This document shows positions 62,764 through 64,000 of a stretch of 64,000 bases of DNA, in pieces. This DNA is from Rhipicephalus microplus. Its lineage: Eukaryota; Arthropoda; Arachnida; Ixodida; Ixodidae. The first letter of the stretch is position 1. Each line of letters opens with the position of its first letter. The position numbers and the translations under genes are program-made. Location of the stretch: the NCBI RefSeq assembly GCF_043290135.1, contig NC_134703.1, positions 128,122,505 through 128,186,504 on the forward strand. The letters are read 5' to 3'. The notes beneath the pieces were generated by a model. That model was not told the DNA's origin, made no database searches, and saw nothing but the letters and a program-made list of their open reading frames with translations.

Positions 62764-63431
62764 TTCTTAGGGCTTGCGGTTCGGGTCCACTTCCCACTTT
62801 TAACCACCTCGAGTTCATGGTATATACTAGTTCACTGTATTCATGGCACTGCGGCGCAACGCTCGCTAAACCTTTCTAAAACCAAGGAGGGTACGCCCAG
62901 CGAGTATAACGTAGCAACCTTTTCCTGTCAGATAGTGCTCAATGTACATGCCAATGGCTGCTAATGGGAAACGAGAGACAGGAGAATTCGGCTTTTACTT
63001 TCTTACGGCTTGCGCTTCGTATATACTTCCCACCTTTAACCACCTCGAGTTCATGGTGTTTACCAGTTCACTGTATTCATGGCACTGTGGCCCAACGCTC
63101 GCTAAACCTTTCTAAAACCAAGGAGGTTACGCCCAGCGAGTATAACGTAGCAACCTTTTCCTGTCAGATAGTGCTCAATGTACATGCCAATGGCTGCTAA
63201 TGGGAAATGAGAGACAGGAGAATTCGGCTTGTACATTCTTGCGGCTTGCGCTTCGTATATAGTTCCCACCTTTAACCACCTCGAGTTCATGGTATATAGT
63301 TCATTGTATTCATGGCACTGCGGCTCAATGCTCGGTAAACCTTTCTAAAACTAAGGAGTTTACACCCAGCGAGTATAACGTAGCAACCCTTTCTTGTCAG
63401 ATAGTGCTCAATGTACAGGCCAATGGCATGG
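62764..63431 (+). repeat. 236-bp tandem repeat, about 2.8 units
   Basis: TAACCACCTCGAGTTCATGG recurs at 62801, 63037 and 63273, exactly 236 bases apart. Units one and two are full; the third stops near 63431. Shared blocks include CTAAACCTTTCTAAAACCAA, GCGAGTATAACGTAGCAACC and GTGCTCAATGTACATGCCAA. Divergence is only a few percent, so the amplification is young. Confidence 0.95.
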
Positions 63432-63456
63432 GGATCGCAGCGTGCGCGTTAACTAA

Positions 63457-63520
63457 AAGCCGAATGCTCCTGTCTCTCATTCCCCCTTAGCACCCATTGG
63501 CATGTACATTGAGCACTATC
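63457..63520. repeat. Inverted copy of the 236-bp unit's end
   Basis: These 64 bases are the reverse complement of the unit segment from GATAGTGCTC to GAATTCGGCTT, with roughly five mismatches. They could pair with the end of unit one or two. Confidence 0.85.
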
Positions 63521-63650
63521 TTTTAATTTTCAACAACGAGCAGAAGAAATCTCTCACCAGCACTACCTTGGAGGTCAAAATGTTATACTTGTTACACACT
63601 ACAACGGCTACGAGGGACGAACGGGTGCCGCTATAGAGAGCTTTTCCCCT

Positions 63651-64000
63651 AAAAGAAACCAGAGGATGCCACTCGGCCTCGTTTGCGAAAAGCGAGAAAA
63701 TTTCACGCGCAAGCCAGCGTCGCTACGTGCATGTTTCATGCGCAGCGTGAGGCGACGGAAATCGGCTAACGAAAAGCAAGGAGCACAAACGCGGACAGTG
63801 TATTTCACCTATGATCGTCCAACTGTTGCCGTCGTTTTAATGACACGTTGAAAAGTGTCCCAGTGCCAGCTGGCAGACTGAAACCGGTGTCCTATCGCTC
63901 AAGCGTAAACACTCGCGTACACGCACATAAACAAACACAATCTTTCTGCCTTGTTAACTTACTCACGTTCATAGAATAACGATTGAACATAACATGAACC
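63651..64000. other. Gene-free stretch
   Basis: Nothing recognisable to the end of the window. Confidence 0.4.

Larger units (their letters stand above)
62407..63650 (+). mobile_element. CCGT-minisatellite-carrying element, long copy
   Basis: It shares start, post-minisatellite and end blocks with the short copy at 49.5 kb and is about 770 bases longer. The extra length is three tandem units of 236 bases and a 64-base inverted piece. The left AGAGGGGCGAAGC (62448-62460) and the right GAGAGCTTTTCCCCT (63636-63650) form imperfect subterminal inverted repeats. No coding capacity is seen. MITE-like nature is inferred from these repeats and the lack of an ORF. Confidence 0.65.

Noticed and set aside
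62764..63431. Regular repeats considered as a CRISPR-like array
   Set aside because: Repeats are 236 bases long without short variable spacers, in a eukaryotic context; they are a plain tandem duplication.

Overview
This window looks like nuclear DNA of an ixodid (hard) tick. The evidence is several copies of a tRNA-derived SINE that I recognise as the Ruka type of hard ticks, plus a LINE whose CCHC and reverse-transcriptase sequence resembles LINEs I know from ticks. The copies show CCGCGGTGGTCTAGTGGCTA heads, an AAGAACCCCAGGTGG core and (ATCA)n tails. I found no cellular protein-coding gene, rRNA gene or functional tRNA gene that I can support. The sequence reads as intergenic or long-intron DNA of about average GC, with some GC-rich islands that could be promoters or 5' exons. 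Nearly everything interpretable is mobile or repetitive.

Layout. 0-3 kb: a long purine tract, then an intact Ruka SINE with a 14-bp target duplication and a divergent relative. 7-10.5 kb: four long microsatellites, (TAA)n, (CATA)n, (GATA)n and (GACA)n, the last two behind a tRNA-headed retroposon-like unit. 13-14 kb, 19.4-20.5 kb, 26-27.7 kb, 30-31.4 kb and 37.1-37.7 kb: GC-rich islands without a recognisable protein. 17.3-19 kb: an inverted-repeat (MITE-like) element, a 59-bp foldback and a reversed SINE. 22.1-22.7 kb: a composite with a tRNA-like head. 24.5-26 kb: a second Ruka copy and a LINE 3' end on the minus strand. 33.8-34.4 kb: two SINEs. 39.2 kb: a second member of the foldback family. 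49.5 kb and 62.4-63.65 kb: two copies of an element carrying a CCGT minisatellite, the second with three 236-bp tandem units.

The most informative region is 52.1-57.2 kb. A tandem array of tRNA-Gly-like units of about 160 bp is split by a 4.3-kb decayed LINE bounded by a perfect 12-bp target duplication. That LINE was itself hit by a short, 5'-truncated Ruka fragment with its own duplication. The order of events can be read directly: array, then LINE, then SINE. All of the LINE's domains are frame-broken, so it cannot be autonomous.

No pathway or operon logic applies here. The visible interaction is parasitic: tRNA-headed SINEs depend on LINE machinery, as the TSDs and 5' truncation suggest, and their tails seed microsatellites.
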